64,000 nucleotides of DNA from Adiantum capillus-veneris (GCA_014529385.2 CM043962.1:88751180-88815179); one strand, 5' to 3'; counted from the stretch's first letter, positions 39,399 through 51,517 are shown. A program made the numbers and translations. The notes: a model not told the origin generated them from the sequence alone.

Positions 39399-40456
39399 GG
39401 TTAAAGGTTACTCAAATGCAGGTAGATAATGCTCATCAATTGATAACAAAAAGTGTAGTATTACAGCCAATGGAGTCGACATCAATGGAAGCAATTGGTC
39501 AAAGCAAAGAAAATGCAGATAAAGTCCAACCAAAGGATGTTGCCATAGCAAAAGAAGTCAAATCAGAAAAAAATCTTGAGACGATCAAGTGCAACATCAT
39601 TGGTGAACACGAAGAAAAACTGTCAAGAGATGTAAAGCTAGATTTTCAGTTAGACAAGAACCTCATGTCTTTTCACACTTTGAAAAGATGTGGCCAACCA
39701 CAGCTGGAAGATGCTCCTGAATTTGTGATCATATCAAGAAACAAACGAGCAGAATGCTGGGGAATCATCTCCACCACCATTGAAGTAAGTTCACATATCA
39801 TCATAGCTCAATTTCATGTGATCACAGCAAAAGATATGCCAGACGACATCATATTAGGAATGCCAATGTCCCAGGAGATGCTAGAGATACAGAGTTCAAA
39901 CATGAAGGAGTCATCACAGACAACAAAGAATGAAGACCAAGACTGGTCACCCACGGACGACAGCACAAAGTCCTCAAGCACAGTTAAAATGGAGACTTAT
40001 ATCAGAGCAAATCTTATTTAAAATGATTCATCTCCATTAATCAGAACTTCAGAAGAGCTTGAAGCAAATCAGGCAATATCAAGTGCAGATCAAACAGAGC
40101 AAAGAGCAACCATGATAGCTATTGAGTAGAGAATGCCACCAAAGCCAGAAGTAAAGAAGACCAAGGTTGCAGACAACCAAGAAACAACCGGAAGTCCAAA
40201 GATCCAAACATTGCCAGTTGAATCAGCTGATGTAAGTCAAATTGCAAAACAATGTCTCAATCCACCTTCCATAGAGACACAGTTAGATCAAGATGAGACC
40301 ATGGAAAAAGCAGAACAAAGATCTTCAACAGAACCAAAAATGCTAGATTCAGAGTTGCACAAGTCACAAGAATCAAGAAAAAATCGTGCAGACAAAGGTA
40401 AAGCTAAAGTGAACCTTCCACCGACTAGCAAAGAAGTTGTGACAGCATATGCCTCT
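39386..40456 (+). pseudogene. T1 protease-like region and linker, cut by copia C1
   Basis: The 39386-40021 frame contains SFHTLKRCGQP, EFVIISRNKRAECWG, a hydrophobic strand HIIIAQFHVITAKDMP and DDIILGMPMSQEM. The last resembles the D-x-I-LG-x-P/W strand of retropepsins, but no D-(S/T)-G catalytic triad is visible. After a TAA at about 40019 the same phase continues in a Lys/Glu/Ser/Gln-rich linker (40133-40456). The linker is interrupted at CCTCT (40452-40456), where C1 is inserted. After C1 the same phase resumes at 45672. Confidence 0.55.
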
Positions 40457-40648
40457 TGAAGGAGTACGAACGGAAGTGCGACATGAGAGAGAGTGCGAGA
40501 AGAAGAGCACGACGATATGGTGAACTCGCTCTACTGTAATGTGTAGAGCATAGTGAGTTCTTATTAGGTTTTTACAAAAGAATATGTGTACATACCTGGC
40601 GGCCCGCCCACTTACCTGGGCGACCACATTGGGCTTTATACCCCAACA
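40457..40648 (-). repeat. C1 3' LTR (192 bp)
   Basis: On the coding strand it starts TGTTGGGGTATAAAGCCC, including a TATAAAG box, and ends with TCCTTCA. It is adjacent to the polypurine tract encoded at 40649-40660. Confidence 0.95.
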
Positions 40649-40752
40649 ACCTCCCACTTAAAGTCCAATGTGGTACCTTAAGTGTGAGAGAAGCTACTAT
40701 ACAAGCTAATATACAAGAGATGTAGAGAAGTGATGTACTACCCTACACCTAA

Positions 40753-43700
40753 CTACTTGCGAAAATGCGCAAAGCTCTCTGAGGGAAGTCCTTTTGTAAG
40801 TAGATCAGCAGGATTTTCTGTGGTGTGAACTTTGACAAGCTAAAGTTGCTTATCCTCGAGCATTTCCCTGATGAAATGATACTTCACATCCACATGCTTT
40901 GTCTTTGAGTGATAAATTGGATTGCGAGCCAATTGTATAGCACTTTGACTATCACAATATAACATAGGCATCTCTTCTTTGACTCCCAAATCTGTTACTA
41001 GTCGATTAAGCCAAATTGATTCTTTGCATGCCTCTGATGCTGCAACATATTCAGCCTCTGTAGTAGACTGAGTAACACAATCTTGTAATCTAGAACGCCA
41101 TGATACTGCTCCACCAGCCAATGTAAAGACATACCCTGACGTAGACCTTCGGTTGTCTAAGTCACCTGCATAATCTGAGTCTGTAAAACCCTTTACACTT
41201 AGCTCCTGACTCCCATAGCATATACGCATACTCTTTGTAGCTTTCAGGTATCTCAATATTCCTTTCACTGCCTCCCAATGTTTCTTGCCTGGGTTTGACA
41301 TGTATCGACTTACTACTCCCACTGCAAATGTAATGTCTGGGCGAGTAGCAATCATTGCATACATCAAACTACCCACTGCAGACGCATATGGAATCTTATC
41401 CATTTCAGCCTGTTCTTCCTTAGACATGGGACAATCTTGTTTGCTAAGTTTCACATATGGTGGCAATGGAACAATCGGTGCCTTTCCCTTCTCCATATTG
41501 AAACGTTGCAAAACCTTGTCAATATACTTTGTTTGAGATAACCAAATCAACTTCTTTGATCTGTCTCTCTCAATGCGCATACCAAGGATATGACTTGCCT
41601 CACCCATGTCTTTCATGTCAAACGATTTTGCCATCTTTGACTTCAAAGCTGAAATTTCTTCCAAGTGCTTGCCAGCAATCAACATGTCATCCACATACAA
41701 AATAAGGATCAGCCAACTACCATCCTTAGCCTTCTTTGTATATAGACAGTGATCGAACTCACTACGTTTGTAGCCTTGAGAAAGCATAAACTTATGGAAT
41801 TTATGGTACCATGCCCTCGGTGATTGTTTTAAGCCATAAAGACTCTTTAACAACTGGCATACCCAATCTTCCTTGCCTTTCTCAACAAACCCTTCTGGCT
41901 GCTGCATGTAAATTTCCACATCTAAATCACCATGCAAGAACGTTGTCTTGACATCCATTTGGTGCAACACCAAATCTAATATGGCAACCAATGCAAGAAA
42001 GCATCTCAATGTAGTCATCTTGACCACCGGAGAGAAGACTTCATCAAAGTCAATGCCTTGTTCTTGCTTAAAGCCCTTGGCAACAAGCCTTGCTTTGTAC
42101 TTTGGCTGACTATCATGAGCGGTGATCTTATACCTGTAAACCCATTTACAAGGTAGAGCCTTTTTGCCCTGTGGTAATTTAACTAGCTTCCATGTCTTGT
42201 TTTTATGCAGAGCTGTCATCTCTGACTGCATGGCCAATTGCCAATTCCCGGAGTCCTTCATTTGCACTACTTCCTTGTAACATGAAGGCTCATTGCAATC
42301 AGTCAACATGACATAGTTCATAGATGGAACAAACCTATCAGGAGGTCGCGTGACACGTCCAAATCTACGCACAATAGGTGGCTCAGGCTCAGCCACAACC
42401 TGTGGTTCCACTCTATCCTGTCCCTTCTCCTCTTGAGCCCTGACATTATGTCTTGCACATGCAGGTCCATCTTCTTGGAAGACAACTCTTCTAATCTCCT
42501 CAACCCTCTCTGGTTTAGAATGATATTTGGATTCATTAAAGTGAACATCATTGCTGCGGACAACCTTTCTGGATTCGGGATCCCAAAGTCTGTACCCCAT
42601 CTCACCAGAATTACCATAGCTTAGAAAGATGCACTTTCTACTCTTTGGCTCAAGTTTGTTCCTAAATTCCTTTGGAACGTGAGTATATGCCTCACAGCCA
42701 AAGACTCTGAGATGCTTGTATGAGGGCATTTTGCCTGACCATACCATCTCTGGCACTAAATCCTTCTGCAAAACCTTGCTAGGAGATCTATTTACAAGAT
42801 GAACAGCTGTTGATACAGCTTCAGCCCAAAACCCATTTGGCAGTTGTGCATTAGACAACATACTTCTGACCTTCTCTTGTATGGTCCTATTCATCCTCTC
42901 AGCAACACCATTTTGAGGAGGATTGTAAGGAGCAGTAAGTTCACGTTTTATACCTTTTGACTCACAAAAGTCCTGAAAGGCCTTTGAAACATACTCTCCA
43001 CCATTGTCAGTGCGTAAGCATTTAAGCTTCTTGCCACTCTGATTCTCCACAAGTGTCACAAACGTTTTGAAAACACTAAACGCTTCATCCTTGTGCTTGA
43101 GAAAGTAAACCCATACTTTCCTCGAGTAATCATCTATAAATGTCATAAAGTAAGAAGCTCCCCCTAGAGATAGGTTAGGCATAGGTCCACACAAATCACT
43201 ATGAACAAGTGCCAACTGTGTATCTCTTCTACTGCTTCTATGCTTATGTGGCTGCTGTGTTTGCTTACCATACAGACAATGTTCACAGAATTCAAAATCA
43301 TTAAATGAAAAGCCAAGAAAATAACCAGAACGAGACAAGATTTCCATTCCCTTCTTGGACATATGTCCTAACCGGCTATGCCACAAAGAAATGTTCGGCT
43401 GCTCGGTTACATTGATTACATTTTTAGAGACATTTGATACATAAATCATGTAAAGTCCTCCAGACTTTACTCCATGTGCTACTGTCATAGAACCCTTGGA
43501 TATCTTCCACATGTTCTGTCCAAAAGTGGTGACGTAGCCAGCATCATCAAGTAAACCTGTGCTGATCAAGCTCTTTGTAATTGTGGGAACATGTCTCACA
43601 TTCTTCAGCGTGAAAGAAGAGCCATTCTGAAACTTCAATTGAACATCTCCAACACCTAAGATCTCACATGTCTGCCCATTGCCTAGCCGAACATGATCTT

Positions 43701-44718
43701 TAGTGGTCACATAAGAGGTAAACCACTCCTTGTTTGGAGACACATGAAGTGATGCCCCTAAGTCTATAATCCAGTCACTCAGTGCATTTCCATCAGATGC
43801 TGTAAGAAGAGCTGAGTCCATTGTATTCTTCAAGAAGTAGATGTCTCCTGACACTAGACTGTCATCCTCTGCAACAGTGTTTGTCACATTTATTTCTTGA
43901 ATCTTCACTGAGGACTTGTTCTTCTCACCATGGTCTTCAGCTTTCTCTTTGCCTTTTTTTGCTTTCCATTCTCTGCAGTCTCTTTTCATGTGACCCTTCT
44001 TGCCACAATGGTAGCATTCTATGTCACTCTTGCCTTTAGCACTGCGGGACTTGCTACGAGACTGATTCCTCTTTCCACCTTTGTACTTTTCTTTGGTCCT
44101 TCCCCTGACAACTAAGGTTGTTCCTTTGCCTTTGTCCATTGTCTTTCTATTGGTTTCTTCAGTAAGCAGACTTCCTTCTACACCTGCTGTGTTCAAACCA
44201 TCTGGAGGTGCAGAATTACTCAAAACTATGCGAAAAGTGTCCCAACTTTCCGGCAATGTGATCAACAGGAACATAGCTCTAACAGGTTCATCAAACTTGA
44301 CACCTTGAGCTGACAACTGACTGTAGATTGTGTTGAATTCATTCAAATGATTGGACATAGGTGTCCCTTCTTTCATCTTCAAGTCAACAAGCTTCTTAAG
44401 CCAGTATACCTGTGAAGCTGCACTCTGCTTCTCATAAAGATCACTCAGCTTTAACCATGCTTGATAAGCCGACATCTCGTCTGCTACATTGAAGTAAACG
44501 CTTTCTGCCAAAGTCAGCATAATGGTAGAAAGTGCCAATTCATCCATTTCGCTCCATTCATCTGCGTCCATATCTTCTGGTTTTATCCCCTTGAGCTTTA
44601 TAGGTTTTATCTGCTTCTTTTGTACCAACACGTGCCAAATATGCTTCTTCCACAATGGGAAATTGGTTCCATCCAGCTTCTTGATATTGTAAAGAGCAGT
44701 GTCCTGTGATCCAGCCAT
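40753..44718 (-). CDS. copia C1 Gag-Pol polyprotein
   Basis: The ATG at 44718 (MAGSQDTALYN) opens 1292 codons ending at TAG 40840-40842. The same frame continues for 28 codons through VHTTENPADLLTKGLP to a TAG at 40753-40755, so the first TAG looks like a premature stop near the natural end. The order is: Gag with a UBN2-type body (LWKKHIWHVLVQ, about residues 1-230); zinc knuckle CYHCGKKGHMKRDC (about 234-247); protease DLGASLHV (usual Ser replaced by Leu); LWHSRLGHMS and CEHCLYGK (integrase zinc region); integrase DDYSRKVWVY, TDNGGEY and NPPQNGVAERMNRT; RT FLHGDLDVEIYM, PRAWYHKF and LYVDDMLIAG; RNase H FTDSDYAGDLDNRRSTSGY and STTEAEYVA. RT and integrase catalytic residues are present; the protease site is altered. 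Confidence 0.95.
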
Positions 44719-45460
44719 AGCTACGCTTCACAATGGTTTACTTTCCTGGGAAAAATTCGGCAGAGTTTCCCCTGTAAACTGACCTCTCAACCAATATCAA
44801 CCTGTCAAATGAACCAAGAAAGCTTCAGATTCTGCATAAATTTCGGCAGAGTCTCCTTTGTAAAATGGCTCTGGTGTACTAAAAACAGACCAAAAAACAG
44901 CTCAAAAAACACTGTCTCTCTGACACTGGAAGCTACGGGTAAACCTGTCACAGCCAGCAAACCCCTCAACAGACATACATCATCTCTGACAATACATCCC
45001 ATGTGGAAGTACCTGCAATGTCAGGATGAAATCTGGAATATCAAGCAGCAAACACAAGCTACCTGATGAACTAGTGGATGTCACCTAAAGTCTATGTGTA
45101 GATGCGCCCGTGTCGTATGTGACACGCCTCCAAGAACTGTGAGCCGTCCTTTGATGTGTAGACAGCCACAAATCAAAACTCTAGGAGTGTTGATATCCTC
45201 AGCACCTGCAGTCGTAGGCCGAAAACCCCAAATTTGCAGAGTCGGATCTGCACCCGTCGAGACCACGTAGTCGAAAATGGCCTGCGCAGACCTTTGTCGA
45301 AGCCGAACGGTGGCCGAGATGACCTCAGAATGAAATTCTAACACCGAGCCCTTCGGGCTCACCCACGAAATTTGGGGCCGTGTCTTCGCCTGTCGAATTT
45401 CACTCCAATCGGAGTTGGTGACTCTAGCCTCCTGCAGTGCTGCCCCGAGCCTCGATCTGA
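44719..45460 (-). other. C1 5' untranslated leader
   Basis: It lies between primer site and ATG. Short frames on either strand (for example 45081-45533) cross the LTR boundary and have no domain. I see no gene. Confidence 0.7.
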
Positions 45461-45472
45461 GCTCTGATACCA
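45461..45472 (-). other. C1 primer-binding site (tRNA-iMet)
   Basis: TGGTATCAGAGC on the minus strand, two bases inside the 5' LTR. Confidence 0.95.
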
Positions 45473-45474
45473 GT

Positions 45475-45666
45475 TGAAGGAGTACGAGCGGAAGTGCGAC
45501 GCGAGAGAGAGTGCGAGAAGAAGAGCACGACAATATGGTGAACTCGCTCTACTGTAATGTGTAGAGCATAGTGAGTTCTTATTAGGTTTTTACAAAAGAA
45601 TATGTGTACATACCTGGCGGCCCGCCCACTTACCTGGGCGACCACATTGGGCTTTATACCCCAACA
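45475..45666 (-). repeat. C1 5' LTR (192 bp)
   Basis: Differs from 40457-40648 at four bases, clustered in the first 60 (plus strand). Ends are TG...CA in both orientations. Confidence 0.95.
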
Positions 45667-45671
45667 CCTCT

Positions 45672-47602
45672 ACATCAAAAAACCCTCATGGATCAGCTTC
45701 TTTGAGTAAGTAAGGCTTTCAAAATTTCAAGTCAATTGCTGACCCAATTGAAACCTCTAAGGAGACACCCAGAAAAGCAAAGGTGTATCAACCAAAGTAC
45801 TCAAGCAAGCAAAGAAAAGTCAAGCAAGTGTTTGTTCAGAGCAATTTAGTCAAAGTCAATGATCTGATTTGGGTTAAAGACGAGAAATCAACATAGAAAG
45901 ACAAACACATGGTATGGATAGCTTCACAATAGAGCTTAAAGAAACAGGAGTACTATGGAGGTAACAGACAGATATGGATACCAAAACCGCAGGTTAGGGC
46001 ATATGAAGTAACTTCAAGACCCTCCCAAGAAAGAAGGCCCACAAGGTATCAACCTCGATAATATCATAGGATACCTAAGCAGCAGGTATACAACAGAACA
46101 ACATCTAAATATGTTAAAGTCAACCACAACTTTCAAGAGGATACAAAACAAAGACGGATCTCAAAGAATGTTCCTCTTACACAAGGATTTTACACAAAGT
46201 ATACAGAGATTTGGCTACCAGTCAATCGCAAGCCAACTGCAACTGCACCAGACTTGCTTGAAGGTCTCAAGAACTCAACAAGACCTAGAACAAAGCAAAG
46301 TCAACAATGGAGATACAAAAGTCCTCAAGAGATTTGGATTCCTAAGTCTTCCAATGCTCCTAGTCAAAAGTCAAATGTCAACGATCAACAGAGGCCTACA
46401 ACAACATCAAAGACTTCTTACAACAGGTCTATTTGGAAAATCAAACAGACAATGGAATCTTCACGGTCAAAGAAGGACGACTCAACTTACGCAAATGCAG
46501 ATTCAAAGATGATAAAACATGTATGGCAAAAAAAACCTTCAATGCCAACTTGGTCCTTCACTAATCCTCGTTTTGAGGATTCAAGCTTACTTTTACCTGA
46601 AGAAATGTTTGTAGTAAGCACAAAAATGTAAAAAGTCAAGTTGCCAAGGTGCAAAAAACACTCTTTGGCATAGTGAGATTCGGGTTGCTGAGCCATGAAA
46701 TGAGCAAAGCATTAGTCCCAAAGCTTCAAGTCATATTAAACTATGTGCTAAGAGTCGTAGTTTTACGCTTACACTCAAGTTGGAAGAGTTGAGCATATCT
46801 AAGTCGTGTTGCTCATGCTGGATGAGATGAGCATAAGAGTCTAAGTCTATTAACTTACAATTGGTGGAGTGTCGTAGAGTCCAACACTCACGCACAGTGC
46901 ACAGTGAGATGAGAGCACATATCCTCGTCAACGAAAACCATTCTTAAAGGGGTGCCATCTTGCAAATCCATGTCATATGCTTTTATAGCTACACCATCTT
47001 TCTGAATAACCCTTCAAAATCTTTCTTGCACAGCATATTTTTTTCCATGCATTTATGTGTATGCATAAATAGAATGTCCCATCATTGGACATATGCATTA
47101 GACACTCTTTTTTGCTTCCACCTATGCACCTTGAGTGGACTACAGTAGGTAAACCAATGTTCCATCATGCTACCCTCTCATATTTGCTGCCTTTTTAATT
47201 CCATATTTATGAGCAAATAATCTCTTAAGTACTTTATTAATATTTCGCATGCTAATAAGTACTCCAATAATGCGCGTATCCCAAAGGCACTTTTTTCCCA
47301 CTGGGTTTTTTCCCTTTGGTCATCCAAGTATTAGACCCTAATTTAGGACCTCATCATTTTACTTCCCTTGTACATACTTTTCATAAATAAACATCAGCCT
47401 CATCATATGCTATTACAACGGACAAATGCAACATCATCTCTCACAATAGACATATTCCAACCAATGAAGATGTTGCAGCAAAGTGAACCTCATCAACAAA
47501 TCCAACGACAAATGAAGAATATCATCCCATCAACAACCAATCAAAACCTTCCCTTGCCTCCACGGACACTTTTCAACCAGTTCCTGAGGATGGGCACTAG
47601 AA
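45672..47602 (+). pseudogene. T1 C-terminal coding remnant and 3' untranslated region
   Basis: Reading continues in the phase interrupted by C1. After a TAA near 45710 it runs about 60 codons with KVYQPKYSSKQRKVKQVFVQ and VNDLIWVKDEK to a TAG at about 45892. Lys/Gln/Ser-rich frames follow (46111-46512, 46254-46631) with a decaying WKIKQTMESSRSK and TWSFTNPRFEDSS. No RT, RNase H or integrase motif is found. From about 46640 to the polypurine tract nothing coding is supported. Confidence 0.5.
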
Positions 47603-47616
47603 TAGGAAGGGGGGAA
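47603..47616 (+). other. T1 polypurine tract
   Basis: AGGAAGGGGGGAA, purine-only, directly before the TG of the 3' LTR at 47617. Confidence 0.88.
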
Positions 47617-48528
47617 TGTTAACTGAGTCAACATCAGTTAACAGAAGCTGCTAAAGACAGAAGACGTACGGATGCACATCGAGGATGAATACAAAGAAGC
47701 AGTAAATATTGGAATTACACATTTTCCCAAAATGGTCACGTATTGTAAATTCCCGAATCACTTCAAGCCATTGTAATATTTTAATGTGTCACGGGCTCAA
47801 TGGGAGTTCCAAGTTGTAAAGAATAGGTCACTTATTGTGCTTAGGTTGCAGATTCAGTAAGTGGTGATCCCTAAAGGCCTTGGGCGCCCGGACATTGCAT
47901 ATTTTTAACCTAGGTATATAAGGCAGTGTGTAAAAGAAATTAGGGTTCTCAAGTCATTTGTTGAGAGCACTCTTTGGTGAGAGCTCTTGAGGTGTGTGGC
48001 TATGGAGTCCTTGAGCTTCTCCTTGCTCATGAGACTTGATTAACACTAATCAATGATTCATTCTCTCTCACTATGCCTCTCTCATGCTTCTTATGATTGC
48101 CTATGATGCTTAGATTAGCTAGATCTACACTAATTAGTGGTTAATCCCTCTCTAATCTTGTGTGATTGCCCTCTTTTGCTTGTGTGTGCATGTAGGTTTG
48201 ATTGGAGTGTGGTGTTCGATAGATCCATGTGTGTGTGCTTGTGATTAGTGTGTTGCATGATAGGATTAGTGTTGTGTGCGTCTTGCAATCGTAGTGTGTG
48301 TGATTGGGTTGATTGGAGGTGAAGAGAAGTGGATATGAAGATTGCCCTTCATTGCGGCTTCACTCCCCCATAGGCCGAGAAGCTCACCTCATAGAGTTAA
48401 CCATTTGTGTTGCCACGATTAGCTCACTAACCGTGTGAGTGTTTCCATGCCCTAGCCGGGTAGCTCATCCCTCTGGATTGATAATTTTGTTGGTCATTGG
48501 AGCTATTGCAATGATGGGACCCCCAACA
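47617..48528 (+). repeat. T1 3' LTR (912 bp)
   Basis: TGTTAACTGAGTC to GGGACCCCCAACA, the same length as the 5' LTR. Retains the TATATAAGGCAGTG box near 47914. Confidence 0.93.
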
Positions 48529-48538
48529 GAGACACACA

Positions 48539-48582
<44 letters not shown>

Positions 48583-49091
48583 TCCATGTCAACAAAAGTA
48601 CACCTTTGCTACTTTTCCTCTAAGGCCTTGTCTAGCAGGCCAATTAGAAGTCTTGAATCACGTATGATGGGCTCGGCCCTCAACACGTCTCCCTTATCTT
48701 TGTGACATGTATTATCTAAGGGTGGATTGTTGTGTACAATGCTCGTACAATGTGCCCCTTTTAGAATCCATAACCTATGCTACACAAGGGTGGGGCTGGA
48801 GGTGCTAAAAAAAACATGCGTTTGGCATGCGGTCATGGACCCTGAATGCATGGCCTCTAAAATTTGGGGGGGTCTCAATGGGAAAAGGTGGGACCATATA
48901 GAGCTGACAATTAGAACCTGGACTTTGCAAGTAGCAACAGTGAGTTAGGCTTTAGTCCCATGAGTTGGGGCACTGACTAAAGCATGAGGGTGTGGGAGAT
49001 TATGATAGTTGTAGGAGGTGGCCTTGGATGCATAGTTGATGGGTGAGGTTGTGGCTCAAATAGCAGCCCAAGTGCTAGGCTAAGGGGGATG
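48529..49091 (+). other. Short (GA)n and possible retroelement 3' coding end
   Basis: GAGAC plus a continuation of the disrupted AC/AG microsatellite (to 48579). A purine tract TAAGGGGGA at about 49081-49089 is followed by TGTTGAAAATATC, which could be the polypurine tract and LTR start of another degraded element. No domain is recognisable upstream of it. Confidence 0.35.
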
Positions 49092-49199
49092 TTGAAAATA
49101 TCATTTTGGACTCATATGTCATTTTGGCCTTTTGAAGACATTTAATATAACATTTCATTCCATTTCTCTCTAGGATTTGAGGGCATCGAGGGGCGGTGT

Positions 49200-49291
49200 G
49201 ACGGGGATAGAGAGAGATAAAGGAAAGAGACAGTGGGAGAGAGATTAGTAGGGGGAGAGACAGAGAGAGTGAAGGGAGGGGGTAGTGGCAA

Positions 49292-49323
<32 letters not shown>

Positions 49324-49607
49324 GGGGGTGGCAAAAATGGTAAGAGGGAGAGAGAGGGAGGGTATTGATTTTTTTAATTAAAAAAAAGAGGGAAAGAGGG
49401 GGACTGAAAGAGAAAAAGACCCTCCCAAAAGCACTAGCGATATCGCTAATGCTTTTGGGAGGGTATTTTTAATTTAAAAACTCCCCCTCTCACAATTTTT
49501 GCTACCCCCTCTTCTCTCTCCATCTCTCTCTCCCATTGGTTCCTAGCGGGCCACGTCATGCAATTGATTTCTAGCGGGCCTGAAGGTTGGAGTTGGAGAG
49601 CCTAGAC

Positions 49608-49610
<3 letters not shown>
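49200..49610. repeat. Foldback sequence centred on a 44-bp palindrome
   Basis: CCCTCCCAAAAGCACTAGCG at 49420 pairs with CGCTAATGCTTTTGGGAGGG ending at 49463: 22-base arms with one mismatch around TAGCGATATCGCTA. Outside it, purine-rich DNA with GGGGGTGGCAAAAATGGTAA (49322-) opposes pyrimidine-rich TTTTTGCTACCCCCTC (about 49497-49512), so the inverted symmetry extends about 100 bases on each side. It looks like a foldback MITE. Confidence 0.75.
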
Positions 49611-49697
<87 letters not shown>

Positions 49698-49722
49698 GCC
49701 CTAGCCCTAGCCCTAGCCCTAG
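49611..49722. repeat. (CT)n run followed by four CCCTAG units
   Basis: The CT run is 49611-49695; CCCTAG is repeated four times at 49699-49722. CCCTAG is one base from the telomere-like CCCTAA unit, but the short length does not support a telomere tract. Confidence 0.9.
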
Positions 49723-49901
49723 CCTCCTCCCTCTTAACATCTCTGCACGCTCCCCACCAGCAGGCTAGAGGGCAGCGCCTTCATGTGTACCAGTCTCGAC
49801 AGCTTCTGCCTTGGAGCCTACTGTGTGGAGCTTAAGGAGCTGGCAGGTTCTTCCCCTGACAGACTCTGTCGCTTGCCGTTGCAAGGAGACAGAGCTGTTG
49901 G

Positions 49902-50825
49902 ATGGCATTTTTAATGCACTACCGACTTGGTGCTGACCTGCAAAGCATATTTTTCCTTGCAAAGAATGCCATTGGGGTTCCCATTGACTTTCCTACAAAG
50001 GGCGCCATTATGACCAAGATATCAACAAAATCGCAACAAGTCTCTCAGCTCACATGTGGCATGTCTACCTTTGACACACCAGTATCTCACCCACGGAGCT
50101 TCCTTGTTGTGGCCGCTGCCCCTCAAAAGGATCTCTCCACCCACCAAGAAACAAGAATCTCGGCTCTTGAAGCTCAGATCCAAGTCCTCATAGAGGTGAA
50201 TGTAGCCCTCAAGCAATGGCTACACAAGCTCAAGAGCTCGCAAGAAGCGGAGACTCAACCCATGCTCGCAAAGTCATAGGAGGTTGAATCCTCCCTCGTT
50301 GAGGTCATAGTTGTTCAAAATAAATTCCATGAGGTAACACATGGAATCACAAAGAAGATCGACACCGAAATACAGGCGGCCTTTCAAAAACGCCAACTAT
50401 GAGAATTTATCAGTCTTAAAGTGAGAATTGGGGGACTTCCGTCACCTTGGTGAACTAATGAGGACACACTAGAAGATTTGATTGTCAAGCTCAATGACAT
50501 CATGCAACCAATCACCATCTAGCCCAACACCATTTCTTGGATCAACAACACAAACATACATGTGCCACTTGAACACTGCATCGTCACCTTCAAGGCAAAG
50601 GAGCAGCGGATGAAGCTATTACCCCAATCTGGCCTCCTCAAGGGAGCCAAGTTTTGGATAGCAAAGGAATTGACTACCAACCAGCTGAAACTCAAGGCAA
50701 GCAAGCTCAAGAAGATACACGAAGCTCGCAAGCAAGGTAAATGGGCGGTCTACTAGGGTGGTAAAGTGGTCATCCAAGAGTTTCAAACTCCTAAAACGAT
50801 GCCTTTATCCCTTGACCCCTCTTAG
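49902..50825 (+). pseudogene. ORF1-like RNA-binding protein of a non-LTR type (no ORF2)
   Basis: One phase is readable over about 307 codons with five in-frame stops (near 50277, 50400, 50457, 50520 and 50754) and a final TAG at 50823-50825. The N-terminal part contains a coiled-coil-like ISALEAQIQVLIEVNVALKQ. The C-terminal part has LKVRIGGLPSPW, ITI-x-PNTISWINN, HCIVTFKAKEQRMKLL, GAKFWIAKELTTNQ and EARKQGKWAVY-x-GGKVVI. Coiled coil, RRM-like domain and a basic C-terminal domain are the organisation of L1-type ORF1 proteins, which coat retrotransposon RNA. The assignment rests on this layout. No endonuclease or RT follows; downstream are ATCT repeats (50985-51008) and microsatellites. Confidence 0.55.
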
Positions 50826-51064
50826 TTTTTTTTCCCTTCGTTTTGAATTATTTTCTTTTACACTATCGATGATCCCTCAGACCTTAACTGATATGTATCC
50901 CATGCCTTCACTCAAAGGAATCGTTTGGTACTGTTTTTTGTTTTGGTCCCATAGGTTATATCTAACCTCAGTGGAACATAAATCAATCTATCTATCTATC
51001 AATCTATATCCCCCTTCCCACTGCCCTTCTATCTTTCCTCTCTCTGGCCCCCCCATCCCCCCCG

Positions 51065-51352
<288 letters not shown>

Positions 51353-51517
51353 TGCCACCCCTCTTCCCTTTAGCTCTCTCTCCCTCCCAATCTCCCCCCC
51401 TCCCACTATCGCTCTCTCTTTCTCTCCCTCTATCTCCCTCTTTTACAAAAAAAAGGTGCACTAACAATATCGCTAGTGTCTCTTTTTATCAAAAGAAATA
51501 GCTCCCTCTCTCCCCCT

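Larger units (their letters stand above)
40457..45666 (-). mobile_element. Ty1/copia element C1, nearly intact, nested in T1
   Basis: Its LTRs are 192 bp (40457-40648 and 45475-45666), differing at four positions, and the target duplication is CCTCT at 40452-40456 and 45667-45671. The primer site TGGTATCAGAGC is at 45461-45472 on the minus strand, and the polypurine tract AAGTGGGAGG abuts the left LTR. One large polyprotein frame fills the interior. About 2% LTR divergence implies a fairly young insertion. Domain order (Gag, PR, INT, RT, RNase H) defines copia, and the sequence style is Tnt1/Tork-like. Confidence 0.96.
32735..48528 (+). mobile_element. Tat/Athila-like LTR element T1 with gag but no pol
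   Basis: Both LTRs are 912 bp, and GAGAC is duplicated exactly at 32730-32734 and 48529-48533. A primer site matching tRNA-Asp with two mismatches follows the left LTR, and a polypurine tract precedes the right LTR. tRNA-Asp priming is typical of the Tat/Athila gypsy group. Removing the nested copia (40457-45666) leaves about 8.7 kb of internal DNA: a 3.4-kb leader, a Gag-like ORF with zinc knuckle, a protease-like remnant and a decayed tail. No RT, RNase H or integrase motif is present. It is therefore non-autonomous, comparable to the gag-only plant elements called TR-GAG. Confidence 0.9.

Noticed and set aside
41285-41536. Plus-strand frames inside C1 (41285, 42433, 43821, 43930, 44081, 44461) and in C2 (56699, 57332, 59316)
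   Set aside because: Antisense shadows of intact copia polyprotein frames.
49699-49722. Interstitial telomere tract (CCCTAG)4
   Set aside because: Only four units, with CCCTAG rather than CCCTAAA, and next to a CT run; chance slippage is enough.
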